Positions 42,362-52,955 of a stretch of 64,000 nt of DNA are shown one piece after another; position 1 is the first letter of the stretch, and each line of letters starts with the position of its first letter. The notes beneath the pieces were generated by a model. It did no database searches and was not told the DNA's origin. It saw only the letters and a list, made by a program, of their open reading frames with translations. A program made the position numbers and the translations under genes. This DNA comes from Adiantum capillus-veneris (taxonomy: Eukaryota; Streptophyta; Polypodiopsida; Polypodiales; Pteridaceae), in NCBI GenBank assembly GCA_014529385.2, contig CM043966.1, forward strand, positions 140,728,211 to 140,792,210, written 5' to 3'.

Positions 42362-42539
42362 TACCTCTCCGTTGGAAAGTAACTGTTCTCAGTTGCGAAG
42401 ATAAAATCTACAAACAATACTTGTCAAAAACAATGATTAGAAATTTGTATCAAATAGTAAAAGAAAAAGCCATAAAATTAGACACATTGGTTATGACTGT
42501 CGTCATCCACATACTACTTATTCTAGTGTCCCATACCAC
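42362..42539 (-). other. copia-1 interior remnant, interrupted by copia-2
   Basis: This 178-bp stretch lies upstream of the inverted copia-1 LTR and is cut by copia-2 at 42540. It has no coding content. If the LTR is a 3' LTR this is the last part of its interior; it would resume at 47722. Confidence 0.4.
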
Positions 42540-42766
42540 TGTTGGAATTAGGGTTGCAGAGAAACACACACAGCTTGGAGAAGACGAAGGAAGCTCAAGG
42601 CACACAATAGAGAGTGTGTTACTTAGTGTGCAATGGAAAGATGGATAGCCCTAGAGTGATGGGCGTATATACAATGCACGGGGGAAAAAACCTCCTAAAG
42701 AGGGAAAAAATGCCCCGGCGGTCCTAGTGTGTTCACACACATCACTACCACATGTATATGGTAACA
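42540..42766 (-). mobile_element. copia-2 3' LTR (227 bp)
   Basis: Begins TGTTACCATATACATG on the minus strand and ends CCAACA. The minus-strand polypurine tract CAGGGGGGATT (42767-42777) lies directly upstream. Confidence 0.95.
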
Positions 42767-42841
42767 AATCCCCCCTGGAGTGATGCGGTGAACGAGAGCT
42801 GGCACATGAGTAAAGGGAAGTGCCATGCCCTGAGGACAGGA

Positions 42842-45800
42842 TCAGTCCACAAAGGGGAGTAAGCCCAAAGCTTTGCGGAAAGCTTCAAGCTTCTCACGAG
42901 ACAATGCCTTTGTGAAAAGATCTGTAAGGTTGTCCTGTGTTGGCACATAAGACAAACTGATCTCTCCTGCTGAGAGCCTCTCCCTGACATAGTGGTAATG
43001 CACCTCAATGTGCTTTGTGCGAGCATGAAAAATTGGGTTCCTCGCAACTGCCAATGTGCTCTGACTGTCAGTGTAGATAGTGTTGGCAGTGTCCTGTCCA
43101 ACACCCAAGTCAGCCATAAGGCGTCTGAGCCATACACACTCAACCGTAGCTGTGAAGACTGCCCTGTACTCAGCCTCACAACTCGAAGTGGCCACAGTAG
43201 GTTTCTTCTTGCTCAACCATGATATACATGAACTGCCAAGCATGAAACAAAAACCACTTGTGGACACTCGCGTGTCAAAACAACCAGCCCAATCTGAGTC
43301 CGAAAAAGCATGTAAGTCTGGCGGCAATGATCCCCCCTTGGGATAAAACAAGCCAAGATGTAAAGTGCCACTAAGGTAGCGGAAAATCCTCTTGACATCC
43401 TGCCAATGCTTAGACCCTGGGCTATGCATAAATCTGCTGACCTGCGAGATTGCAAATTGAATATCTGGCCTCGTGTTGCATACATAAATGAGGCAGCCAA
43501 CAGCAGTTTGGTAAAGAGTGACATTAGCAGGATTGCCAGCATCATGTAGACTCAACTTCAAACCTGTTTCCATGGGAGTGGCAATAGGTTTGCAATCCTC
43601 AAGTCCAAACTTACATAGCAATGTCTCTATGTAACTTTTCTGACACAAGGCAATACCACCATCACACTGCTTAAACTGTATACCCAAGTAATGATGCAAC
43701 AACCCCAAATCTTTCATCTTGAAAGTAGCATTCAAATCAGCCTTAAATTCAGCAATATGTCTCTCATTTGGTCCAGTGATCAGCAAATCATCAACATAAA
43801 GAACCACAATGAGAAATACATCATCCTCACGCTTTACATACAATGTGCGTTCTGTTGGACTGTTACAAAGGCCTCGTTTAACCAAATGAGTGTCAGCTTT
43901 CTCATACCAAGCACGAGGAGATTGCTTCAACCCATACAAAGCCTTCTTACATTTGCACACTTTGTCCTCTTGTCCTTTTATGACAAAACCGCGAGGCTGC
44001 GTTACATAAACTTCCTCAAATATGTCACCATTCAAGAAAGCAGTAACAATGTCTGATTGATGTACATCCCAACCAAAATGAGTTGCCAATGCACATAGAA
44101 AACGCACAGTAGTCATACGACAAGTGGGAGCAAAAGTCTCTTCATAATCTATGCCTTTTTGTTGTGCATAACCCTTTGCAACAAGTCGAGCCTTATGGCG
44201 ATCGATCTCACCATCCGGCTTGCGTTTCAACTTGTAAACCCACTTCGTACCAATGGCCTTTTTGCCAGGAGGAAAATCACATAAAGTCCATGTGTCATTC
44301 TCTATAAGTGCATCATATTCTGATTTCATGGCAGCAATCCAATTTTCTGAATTCTGTGCTTCATCAAAAGACAGAGGCTCCTCAACATCATGTAAACTAG
44401 ACACAGCCAAAGCATAACAATCTGATGCATAAGATGCATGGCGAGAGCCTAAACGAGTACGACTAGATAAAGGTGCATCCAATTTACTGTCACGCAAAGT
44501 GTGCACCAGCCATTTTGGCATACCTCTAGCCTGCTCATTTTCAGCCCTTTCCTCATCAAGTACATCATGTACATCTGCATCAGTAATAGGCTGTTCTAAA
44601 ACATTTTCAGAAACCCCCATAGGCTGTACATTTGCCTCATTGGAACTTACATTCGTATTTCCACCACTGAAAAGAGGCAACAAAGTGTCATAAATGTCCT
44701 GTGAGCTTACATTACTGTCTCTAGTACATGACAGCAAGGGCTGAACAGAGTCTTCCACAAACACTACATCCCGTGAAACCAGAATATGTTTTGTTTGTGG
44801 ATGATACAACCTGTAACCTTTGCTTTCAACACTATAACCAACAAAAATACATTTGACAGCCTTATCATCCAATTTTCTGCGCTGCACTTGTGGCACCAAA
44901 GCATATGCCAAACAGCCAAAAACACGCATGTGCTCAATAGAAGGTTTTCTATCATGCCATGCTTCATATGGAGTAATAGATTGCAAAGCTTTCGTAGGAC
45001 ACCTGTTAAGTACATAAGTGGCACACATGATGGCCTCAAGCCAAAAAGAATGCGGCAAAGCTTGACTTTTGACCATACATCGTGCCATTTCCGTTAGTGA
45101 CCTGTTTTTCCTCTCAGCAACACCATTTTGCTGAGGTGTATAAGGCACTGTACATTGGTGTTTTATCCCACGACTAGCCAGAAATGCATTAAATTCATGA
45201 GACATATACTCCCCCCCTCGATTGGAACGGAGGGTGCCCATAGTACATTTTGAGACATTTTCAGCCATAGCCAAAAATTGTTTGAAGCACATAAAAACTT
45301 CGGACTTCGTTTTAAGCGGAAATACCCATGCATGCCTGGAGTAATCATCAATGAAAGTCATGAAGTACAGGTAATTGCCCAAAGACGGAGTTTGCATGGG
45401 CCCACAAACATCACTATGCACAAGCTGCAACCTGCATGTGGCCCTAACTGAACCATCCTTTGGAAACTTAGAACGCTGCATTTTACCCAGAATACAGCCT
45501 TCACAAACATGTTTGACAGGTGCTTCAAGAGGCGGCAAAGAAGCAACCATATCAGATTTCTGCAAACGCAGCAAACTGGCAAAATTCAGATGACCAAAAC
45601 GTGCATGCCAAAGTTTTGCATCTGAAATAGCCCTTGAATCTACAACAGCATTTGCAAAATTTTGTCCACACTTGTCATACAAAGTGAGCTTATACAACCC
45701 ATGGCACAAAAGCCCAGATGCAACAATTTCATCACCAAAACTGAGATCATGAACTGTACATCTGTCATCCACAAATTTGACTACAAGTCCAAGTCTAGCA

Positions 45801-46432
45801 AGTGCGGATATAGACAAGAGATTCTTCTTGATCCCAGGTACATAAAGTGCATCAACAAGTGTGAAGGAACTGCCATTAGCAGCAGTGAGCACAATCTTTC
45901 CAACTCCCTGAACTGGATAAGAGGCATTGTTGGCACAAGTGACTGAATTCCCATGAGGGACAGACTCGAGAGAGGTAAAAAATTCACGATGTGAGGTAAT
46001 GTGCTTTGCAGCACCACTGTCGAAATACCACACATGTGAATCTGTAGCAACTGACAAGCATGCATCATGGATAGCAGGATTGTAAGTGCACTCTGCGCTA
46101 AAAGCCCATTCTGCATCAACATCAGCATCACAATCTCCTTTCACAGAAGACTCAACAATGGCTGCATTTGTAGTGGAACCAGCATTTGCAGTGGAACCAC
46201 CCTCTTTCTTCATAGCCTCTTTGGCCTTCAACTTAGGACACGACTTGATCAAGTGATCATTGGCTTTACAATAATGGCAACGCATCTTCTTTTTGCCCTT
46301 ATCACCAGAATTGCCAGACGAAGTGCTTCCACCAGAAGCATTAGGAACAGAATTTTTGCCACTCGCAGCAGAACCATAAGAAGTGGCTGCATTACTGTTA
46401 CCACCCTTTCTTTGAGAAGCAATAAAAGCTGT
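42842..46432 (-). CDS. copia-2 pol (protease, integrase, RT, RNase H), integrase active site altered
   Basis: The open frame is 1197 codons; the first ATG is at 46285. Order after that ATG: zinc knuckle CHYCKANDHLIKSC (residues 3-16), protease WYFDSGAAKH (DSG at 89-91), GAG-pre-integrase zinc module (HARFGHLN, CEGCILGK), integrase core, RT (KARLVAKGYAQQKGIDYEET, YGLKQSPRAWYEK, catalytic LYVDDLLITG) and RNase H (SDSDWAGC, SSCEAEYRA). In the integrase the second catalytic Asp is Asn: LRSNRGGEYMS, codon AAT at 45221-45223, about residue 355; copia integrases normally have LRSD there. This should abolish integration. A TGA at 46433 closes the frame upstream. Confidence 0.95.
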   Translation of the reverse strand, partial: TAFIASQRKGGNSNAATSYGSAASGKNSVPNASGGSTSSGNSGDKGKKKMRCHYCKANDHLIKSCPKLKAKEAMKKEGGSTANAGSTTNAAIVESSVKGDCDADVDAEWAFSAECTYNPAIHDACLSVATDSHVWYFDSGAAKHITSHREFFTSLESVPHGNSVTCANNASYPVQGVGKIVLTAANGSSFTLVDALYVPGIKKNLLSISALARLGLVVKFVDDRCTVHDLSFGDEIVASGLLCHGLYKLTLYDKCGQNFANAVVDSRAISDAKLWHARFGHLNFASLLRLQKSDMVASLPPLEAPVKHVCEGCILGKMQRSKFPKDGSVRATCRLQLVHSDVCGPMQTPSLGNYLYFMTFIDDYSRHAWVFPLKTKSEVFMCFKQFLAMAENVSKCTMGTLRSNRGGEYMSHEFNAFLASRGIKHQCTVPYTPQQNGVAERKNRSLTEMARCMVKSQALPHSFWLEAIMCATYVLNRCPTKALQSITPYEAWHDRKPSIEHMRVFGCLAYALVPQVQRRKLDDKAVKCIFVGYSVESKGYRLYHPQTKHILVSRDVVFVEDSVQPLLSCTRDSNVSSQDIYDTLLPLFSGGNTNVSSNEANVQPMGVSENVLEQPITDADVHDVLDEERAENEQARGMPKWLVHTLRDSKLDAPLSSRTRLGSRHASYASDCYALAVSSLHDVEEPLSFDEAQNSENWIAAMKSEYDALIENDTWTLCDFPPGKKAIGTKWVYKLKRKPDGEIDRHKARLVAKGYAQQKGIDYEETFAPTCRMTTVRFLCALATHFGWDVHQSDIVTAFLNGDIFEEVYVTQPRGFVIKGQEDKVCKCKKALYGLKQSPRAWYEKADTHLVKRGLCNSPTERTLYVKREDDVFLIVVLYVDDLLITGPNERHIAEFKADLNATFKMKDLGLLHHYLGIQFKQCDGGIALCQKSYIETLLCKFGLEDCKPIATPMETGLKLSLHDAGNPANVTLYQTAVGCLIYVCNTRPDIQFAISQVSRFMHSPGSKHWQDVKRIFRYLSGTLHLGLFYPKGGSLPPDLHAFSDSDWAGCFDTRVSTSGFCFMLGSSCISWLSKKKPTVATSSCEAEYRAVFTATVECVWLRRLMADLGVGQDTANTIYTDSQSTLAVARNPIFHARTKHIEVHYHYVRERLSAGEISLSYVPTQDNLTDLFTKALSREKLEAFRKALGLLPFVD

Positions 46433-46443
46433 TCAACTGCACG

Positions 46444-47127
46444 CTACCTAGTCCTGTTTTTTCTAGAAAGTGACTCTTGCAACAGCAATGTGCATAATGC
46501 ATCAAACTTGACAACTTCAGGATTTCCTTGGGTCATCAGTCTCCAAGTACTAGCAAAAGTCTCGTAGGAATCTGGTAAGGCATCAAGAACAGTCTGCACA
46601 AGGGAACTGTCCGAAATGACTTCACCTGCAGAAATGAGTTGCTCATTGATATCCTTGACACTAGCAAGGAAAGTGTCCATATCATCTTCCTCATGCATAA
46701 TCTTCGACTCTAGCTCTTTACGCAGCAAAGCAATTTTAGCCTCATTGCGGCTTGCATAAAGACCTGCTCGAATATCCCAAGCCTGTTTTGCAGATTTTGC
46801 TGAACGGATGTGAGGAATAATGGTGCGCTTCACAGACAACGCAATCAATGCATGAGCATGCACATCCTTAACATCCCAACGAGCTTGTTCTGCCATAGGC
46901 AAAACAACTCTAACAGTTGCAATCCTTGCAGCAAGACCTGCAACATCCTCAACATCGCCTACATCTTCAGAACCAGGACGTACATCAATGCCCTGCACAA
47001 TGTTCCAGACACCTTTTGACACAAGAACATGTTGCATCATATAAGCCCACATAGGGTAGTTGTCCCCATCCAACCTGTCCTCAGCAGCAAACATCTTGAA
47101 CACACCTGTGTTGTTGTTGTCAGCCAT
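46444..47127 (-). CDS. copia-2 gag (227 aa)
   Basis: Starts at ATG 47127 (MADNNNTGVFKMFAAEDRLDGDNYPMWAYM, given in part) with the YxxWxxxM-type block typical of copia gag near its N-terminus. It continues through HIRSAKSAKQAWDIRAGLY and ends LLLQESLSRKNRTR at TAG 46444. The zinc knuckle that normally ends gag lies in the pol frame. Pol opens only after 46432, so the two frames do not overlap and a simple ribosomal frameshift could not join them. Most copia elements encode gag-pol as one frame, so this looks like mutation. An upstream in-frame start at 47187 is less likely. Confidence 0.9.
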   Translation of the reverse strand: MADNNNTGVFKMFAAEDRLDGDNYPMWAYMMQHVLVSKGVWNIVQGIDVRPGSEDVGDVEDVAGLAARIATVRVVLPMAEQARWDVKDVHAHALIALSVKRTIIPHIRSAKSAKQAWDIRAGLYASRNEAKIALLRKELESKIMHEEDDMDTFLASVKDINEQLISAGEVISDSSLVQTVLDALPDSYETFASTWRLMTQGNPEVVKFDALCTLLLQESLSRKNRTR

Positions 47128-47475
47128 GGTAAATGTTGCACCTGATGTGAAAACTGCCCGAAAATAGGAGAAATGGAGCGGGAACAACTTGTGCTATATA
47201 GCACAAACCGTAGAAGACTATAAGGCACCTGTTATGCAGAAAACGGCACTGACAGAAAATCTGCACAAAATGACGAAATAGCCTGTGCAGTACTGCCCGT
47301 AGTGGAAACGGAGGCCGAAATGAGCCCAAATCAAAATTCTGAGCATACCAAGCTCTTCGAGCACCCCCAAAATATTTGTCGACCTGCGAACGCTCGCCAA
47401 AGCTCACTGAAATCGGAGAAAGTGAGCAGGCGTGTGCTGGAGCAGCTGGCGACTAAGCCCGGGAGGACGTGACCT

Positions 47476-47487
47476 GCTCTGATACCA
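47476..47487 (-). other. copia-2 primer binding site, initiator-Met tRNA
   Basis: The minus strand reads TGGTATCAGAGC, the standard plant copia primer site, two bases inside the 5' LTR end. Confidence 0.95.
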
Positions 47488-47489
47488 AT

Positions 47490-47716
47490 TGTTGGAATTA
47501 GGGTTGCAGAGAAACACACACAGCTTGGAGAAGACGAAGGAAGCTCAAGGCACACAATAGAGAGTGTGTTACTTAGTGTGCAATGGAAAGATGGATAGCC
47601 CTAGAGTGATGGGCGTATATACAATGCACGGGGGAAAAAACCTCCTAAAGAGGGAAAAAATGCCCCGGCGGTCCTAGTGTGTTCACACACATCACTACCA
47701 CATGTATATGGTAACA
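47490..47716 (-). mobile_element. copia-2 5' LTR (227 bp)
   Basis: Identical to 42540-42766. It contains a minus-strand TATA (GTATATAC at plus-strand 47614-47621) that would drive the element. Confidence 0.95.
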
Positions 47717-47968
47717 ACCACTAGAATAAGCAGTATATGTCATACCTTGATGAATCAAGGCATCATTGGTCACACTCATCATTGTATAAATCAGTTCTCA
47801 TCAACCTCTAGTTCACTTCATAAATACTGTCGCGATAGAAAATCATCATATACCAATTTCAAATCCAATTCCAAATCCAAAATATCTTTCATTTTCTATA
47901 CCCGAGTAACAAAATCATACCAGTTACAGTGGGGGCCAGCCACTGTAGCATGATTTCATGATTGGTGT

Positions 47969-48156
47969 TGCCTAAATTGGCGAATCTACACCAATAAGAC
48001 GTGCTTCCTAAACCGGGGAATTTGCACTAATGCTGCCTAAATCGGCGAATCTGCATTTGGAATTGTTTTAAAAAAATGTGAATCTTTTTGCTGCCTAAAT
48101 CAGCAAATTTGCACCAGATGAGCATTGACACACTGCCTAAATTGGCAAACTTGTGT
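47969..48156 (+). repeat. five spaced copies of a TGCCTAAATCGGCGAATYTGCA motif
   Basis: Copies start at 47969, 48005, 48034, 48092 and 48134. The best is at 48034; the others differ at a few positions. Each has a short internal dyad, GCC…GGC. Spacing is irregular (36, 29, 58 and 42 bp), so this is not a simple satellite. Confidence 0.75.
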
Positions 48157-49739
48157 GCATGTGACCAATGGACTAGACAAGACATAAAATTAAGAAAAAT
48201 ATTTACTATCTGTTTGACACAAAATTGCACTATTCTCAGCTGAGAAAATACTTACAAACGGTTTTTCCAGTATCCCAAAGCACCTTAGCTCTCGTGGGAG
48301 TTGTACAATTCAATGACAATTCATCTCAATAGAAATTGCATTCAGTGTAAATAGAAGACACAATGTTAGGGATGGTTAATTCTCACATGTCATAAAAGAA
48401 TGCAGATAAGAAAAAAAGATTCTTGTTGCAAACTCGTTGAGCTTGTCCCGTATCTATACTACAAAAAAAACAGCTTACAAGAGAGTTGAAAAGGTGAATA
48501 TCATCACAGTAGCATAATATCAAGTACATTGCAGTATGTGCAGTTGAGAGATGTTTTATAATAATGAGATCTTAAAGCAAGGACAATTAAAATGCTGTAG
48601 AGAACATTCCAAAAAAACTACTACATGGGGGTTCGTTGATATAAGAGTATGATGGTTAGCTTTGTCTGCAATAGTAATTCGCAAAGACAAAGCAGTAAAC
48701 ATGATTTCTAAACAATTCTAAAACAAATTGAAGCACACACTAAATTCATTAAAAATTTTAAAAGTTGGTAATGAGAGTTTGTTTACAATGTAGGGATGGT
48801 ACTTAGCAGAGATTAATGTCGTGTGATAACAATAAGAAGGGCAAATAGTAATTCCAATTAGGAAACTAATAATGGGACTTTTGTTTAAACTATTGTCAAA
48901 TAAAATTGAGTAATAATAATCATAATAATAATAATAATAATGCATTCTAACTATATGACCTTATATTCATCATGGTTTACCTTAATCAGCTACAGAGGAG
49001 TACTAGAAACAATAGCATGGATGTCATACAGAAGAAAATAAATGAAACTATATCAAGTAATATGTAACAAAAATTGCACTATCATTATACCATATGATGG
49101 AACAAAAAAAAAAAAGGTTTTAAAATAAGTAAATAAATCTATCACTTGTTTATAGTTTCACCTAACACTTAGAAAGAAATGAGGACCCTTAGACATGTGC
49201 ACATTGAGCTATGTAGAGTTTAAAATTAATCACAATCTACTGAAGTATGGAACATCTATATTCATGACAAACTCTAGAATTTTTCAAGTTGTTAAGTACC
49301 ACTAACTTCACGGCCTGTGGATAGATGTTACTTTTCTCTTAGTAAGACAATTAGTGGGTAGCTTATCCTTCTTTAAAGAGGTTTATGAACAATTGTGTCA
49401 GTAGATGTGCTAGAAGAGAACATGCATTACAAGAATATATGTATATTTATTTAGTTATTATTGTTATGATTATATAGCTATGTTTGCAAACCAAATGTTG
49501 TTCAAGATCTCTAGGCTACACTAGCTATTTGTTTTCAAGTTTAAAGGTAAATTTTAATTATTGATGACTTTTAATTTGGGTTTCCTATTTGAGCTCTAAG
49601 AGAATAATTGATTTATCAAGGCAACCATTATGCCAAGTAAAGAGACTTTGAAGGAAACCCTTATTTAACTTAACAACATATGTTAGATATATTGGTCACG
49701 TTATAGAGATATTTTATCAGCCATAGTAACAAATTCTGA

Positions 49740-49765
49740 GTGAGGAACGGGGGGGGGGCAAGAGA

Positions 49766-49797
<32 letters not shown>

Positions 49798-50335
49798 AAT
49801 GAGATGAAATGTTATATTCCTATGAATAATGAGACCAAAGTGATACAATCCTTGTGGGTTGACTCCAATGTGTGGGTGCAAAAACAAAATGAAGTAAAGG
49901 AAAGACTGAGAGATTTAAACTAAACGCCTAAAGTCGTGATGAAAAGCAATATCGTCATCGACAATGCACGTGGGTGTCCGACATCGGAGAAAGTATTGCA
50001 GTGGGCACCGAAGAGCGTTCATCAATGTCCGTCGTCGTAAGGAGTCGTAGTGGGAGGGGAAAGAGAGATAGCAAAAAGGAAATGTTACATTACTCGTCTT
50101 CAGAAGACCATGGGATCAAACTCAAATAGTCCTGATGGATCTAAGCCAATGTTTGGATACAAAACAAAATGAAGAACAGTAAAAGACTAAATTGTAAGAA
50201 CACTAAAGTTAAAACCCAAAAAATAAACTTAATCGCCATCTACAACGTGGATGCCCGAGGATGTGTTGCAGCGAGCGGCGTCGTAGAGAGTGTTGTAGCA
50301 GCCATGGAGGAACTTCGTCAATGTCCTCCTCTGTA
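49740..50335 (+). repeat. two diverged tandem units of about 300 bp
   Basis: Unit 1 (about 49740-50040) and unit 2 (about 50040-50335) share order of blocks: GA-rich start, GAAATGTTAYATT, ATGAGACC/GACCATGGGATC, GACTCCAATGTGTGG/AAGCCAATGTTTGG, ACAAAATGAAG, then a G-rich part ending CGTCAATGTCC. Both also end in CGTCGT-like text. Identity is moderate by eye. Confidence 0.55.
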
Positions 50336-51063
50336 AGTAGACTACTTGGGTGGGGATGGTTGGGGGGTGTCGATATCAATCGATGAAGAGCTTTGAGAGC
50401 TGATTATCAGCATGATCCTCGTGATCGTCATCATATTTACTATCACTAATATCATCCTTAAGGAAAACGCTACACGCAATTGTTGGACGTCTCTGGCCAA
50501 AGTCCTGAACCCATGTGTTGATGGCCCTTCTTTGCCATGCATGTTGCTCCTCTCCTACTTTGTAGCCATGCTCACGGCCCTCCTTCCATGCTCCCCCAGT
50601 GCCTTGCAGCCTCCCTTTTTTTGTAGACGTGCTCCCTAACGTCACCCCTTTGATTGCAGGCTGAGCCACCTCCATTGTTTGCACAAGTTATGATTGCATG
50701 GCCCAAAATAGTCTCTCATGCAGAAGCAACAGGTGGTGCAGGTGGTGCGCCGTCAAAGGATTAGAGGGAAAGAGAGAGTGTGTAGGCAAAAAACTGAGAG
50801 AGCATGAAAGAGTTCGATAGCATTTGGTCAAATAGAGACCGAAAATATGGACGGTGTGTGTGGCCGCTAGCTGAAGAGCTAGAGAGAGATTAGATGGCGA
50901 TCAAAAGCCATTGAGAGACCACTGAGAGGGAGACAGAAAAAGGCCACTGCATGGGTGGTTGGTTTGGCTGAAGCTGCATGTTGAGAGATTGTGGACAAAC
51001 AAACCAGCCACTGCATGGGATGGGGGGGTTGGTTGGTTTCATACAGCTCACAGAAAGAGCACG

Positions 51064-51097
<34 letters not shown>

Positions 51098-51465
51098 CAA
51101 AGAAAAGTGGCTTCACTTTGCATGATTTTCAAAATTAGCAGCATGTATAGGTCGGTGTGTGCAGTCGCCAGCTGACAAGCTAAACAAGTGAATGTTTTTG
51201 GCGGCTAAACAAGCTGGTTGCGTGTCGTCTCGGTAGCAACGACACTGCCGATAATCCCAGAGGTGGGTAGTGGCTCAGGTGGGAGCAGAGTCCATGCAAG
51301 TGTAGGACAAATGGGGATAATGTTTTTCCCCAATGCATTTGTCTCTGCTCATCCGATCCTCCACTGTGTTATAGCCCGCTGGATCAAATCTGCCGGTGAT
51401 AAAGGTCGCCCTAGCGAAATTTGTTTTCTTCCTGTTGCTCCAATGGAAATGGAATAGAAAGGGGC

Positions 51466-51482
51466 GGGGGGGGGGGGGGGGG
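51466..51482 (+). repeat. 17-G homopolymer
   Basis: Seventeen consecutive G preceded by GGGGC. It could fold as a G-quadruplex on the plus strand; assembly length here may be unreliable. Confidence 0.9.
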
Positions 51483-51669
51483 ACATATAGATATATACAT
51501 ATATCAAACAAATTTAAGCTCTGCAAGTTTTATTCATTAGGGAAAGTTTCTCACGGGCAACAGACTTGTGATGCGAAGAAAGAAAAGGGAATCCTTGTCT
51601 CGCTTCTTAGCAACCAAGTGTGGTAGATTGGTTATCCTATTTACTCTTGAATAACAATTCTTAAGTTCA

Positions 51670-52955
51670 ATTGATATCAGGTAAGGCATCACTACCTTGA
51701 AAGAGAGGGAGCTTTAGCTTTATAGCCCCAACCACCACTTCCTACAGCCTTTCACTTGCAAGGGCATCTGCTTCATGGTTTTGAGCCCTTGGGATATGGT
51801 GTATCTAAACTTCTTCAAACTTACCCAACAAGGTTTTTACACCGCTTACGAGAGTCCTCAAGCTAGGATTCTTGCATTTCCATACTCCATTTAATTACTT
51901 GCCTTACCAAAAGTAGAGCATCCCCAAATACATTAAGGTGTTTTACCCCTTGCAAGACGCACCATTGTAAACCCTTGGTTAGTGCTGCATACTCAGCCTC
52001 ATTGTTAGAATGTGAATCTAACAATTGGCCAAGCAAAAATACCTTGATACCTTTGTCATCAAATACCACTATGCCTGCAGCAGCTGCTTTGTTGGATGCT
52101 CGCTTGTAGGCTCCATCAAAGTAGAGAGTGTGTGCTCCTTCTACCATCGGTGGTACTGGAAGTAATCAAATTTCTTCTCCTTTCGATTGCTTCTCCTTCC
52201 TCTCAAATCCTTGGTAGGTCATGAGTCCCCCCAAGCTTGCCTTTGTCTTGCTTTCCACATGTACCGTGTAGTCAAATTCTTGCAGACGAACTAGCCATTT
52301 AGTAACCCTAGTAGACACATCCATGTGTTGAACAACATAGGGAAACATCTCATCCGTGGCTAGAATCACAAATTTATTAGGCATCAAATATGACCTAAAC
52401 TTTGTAGTTGCAAATCTAAGAGCTAGGACTAGGTGTTCCACATGGGTGAAACTGTTCTCTGCTGCTGTCATCATTTGACTAGAGAAGTAAATTGTCCTCA
52501 TGAAAGATGTTGTTGTATCCTTTTGGAGTAGCACAACCCCCAATGAGTCATCACCCACACTTGAGGTGACATAGAATTTTTCATCCCACTTAGGTGGTGA
52601 GATAGTTGGTAGGGTGGCTAAGACCTCCTTTACCTTGTTGTAGTGATGTTCGCTTTCCTTGTCCCAAGTGAAAGTTGATTTTTGAGTGAGCTGTTGTAGT
52701 GGTAGAAAAAATTGTGATAGTAGATGTATGAATCTACTCAAGTACCTCACTTTTGTAAAAAAGAGACCAGTTGATGTGCGATTGTTGGTGAAGGTAGGGC
52801 TATGAGTGTGGACACCTTACTTGGATTGGCGTTGATACCTTTTGCTGAAATTTCATGGCCTAATAGAATGACTTTACTCTCCCCAATGTGGCATTTGTCC
52901 ACAATTAGTTGCCCACCTAGGCTTTGCAACCTTGCCAAACCCTCAGTTATGTTTT
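51670..52955 (-). pseudogene. element D, Tat-like part: RT thumb, RNase H, archaeal-type RNase H
   Basis: The minus frames read NITEGLARLQSLGGQLIVDK and GESKVILLGHEIS (RT thumb region, near 52747-52938), then a degenerate first RNase H (FYVTSSVGDDSLGVVLLQK, MRTIYFSSQM) and an archaeal-type RNase H (LYFDGAYKRASNKAAAAG, NNEAEYAALTKGL, NVFGDALLLVRQ, HIPRAQNHEADALA). It closely follows element B in order and motif spelling. Two shifts and a stop break it, and it fades out near 51670 before any integrase. It joins the chromovirus-type domains upstream at about 52956-52975. Confidence 0.8.

Larger units (their letters stand above)
42540..47716 (-). mobile_element. copia-2: complete young Ty1/copia element (5177 bp)
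   Basis: Two 227-bp LTRs (42540-42766, 47490-47716) are identical base for base as far as I can compare, and the 5-bp target duplication ACCAC is perfect (42535-42539, 47717-47721). Between them on the minus strand lie an initiator-Met primer site, gag, a long pol frame and a polypurine tract. Identical LTRs mean a very recent insertion. Even so, gag and pol are separated by a stop and a shift, and the integrase has an Asp-to-Asn change in the DDE triad. Confidence 0.96.
47722..51645. other. non-coding stretch with several repeat families
   Basis: Nearly 4 kb without a credible gene. It holds five spaced copies of a GCCTAAAT motif (47969-48156), an (AAT)n run (48914-48942), a GA tract (49756-49797), two diverged tandem units of about 300 bp (49740-50335), another GA tract (51066-51095) and a 17-G run (51466-51482). 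Frames such as 50376-50684 (-) have no recognisable domain. It may be the old flank or interior of copia-1. Confidence 0.5.

Noticed and set aside
43691-44056. 121-codon plus-strand ORF and other plus frames in 42992-46567
   Set aside because: They lie antisense to the copia-2 gag and pol frames, which have clear domain motifs.
42535-47721. Copia-2 as a domesticated host gene because of its long open pol
   Set aside because: Intact LTRs, primer site, polypurine tract and target duplication show an ordinary recent insertion.
50376-50684. 102-codon minus ORF
   Set aside because: No recognised domain, adjoining diverged tandem repeats; likely chance.
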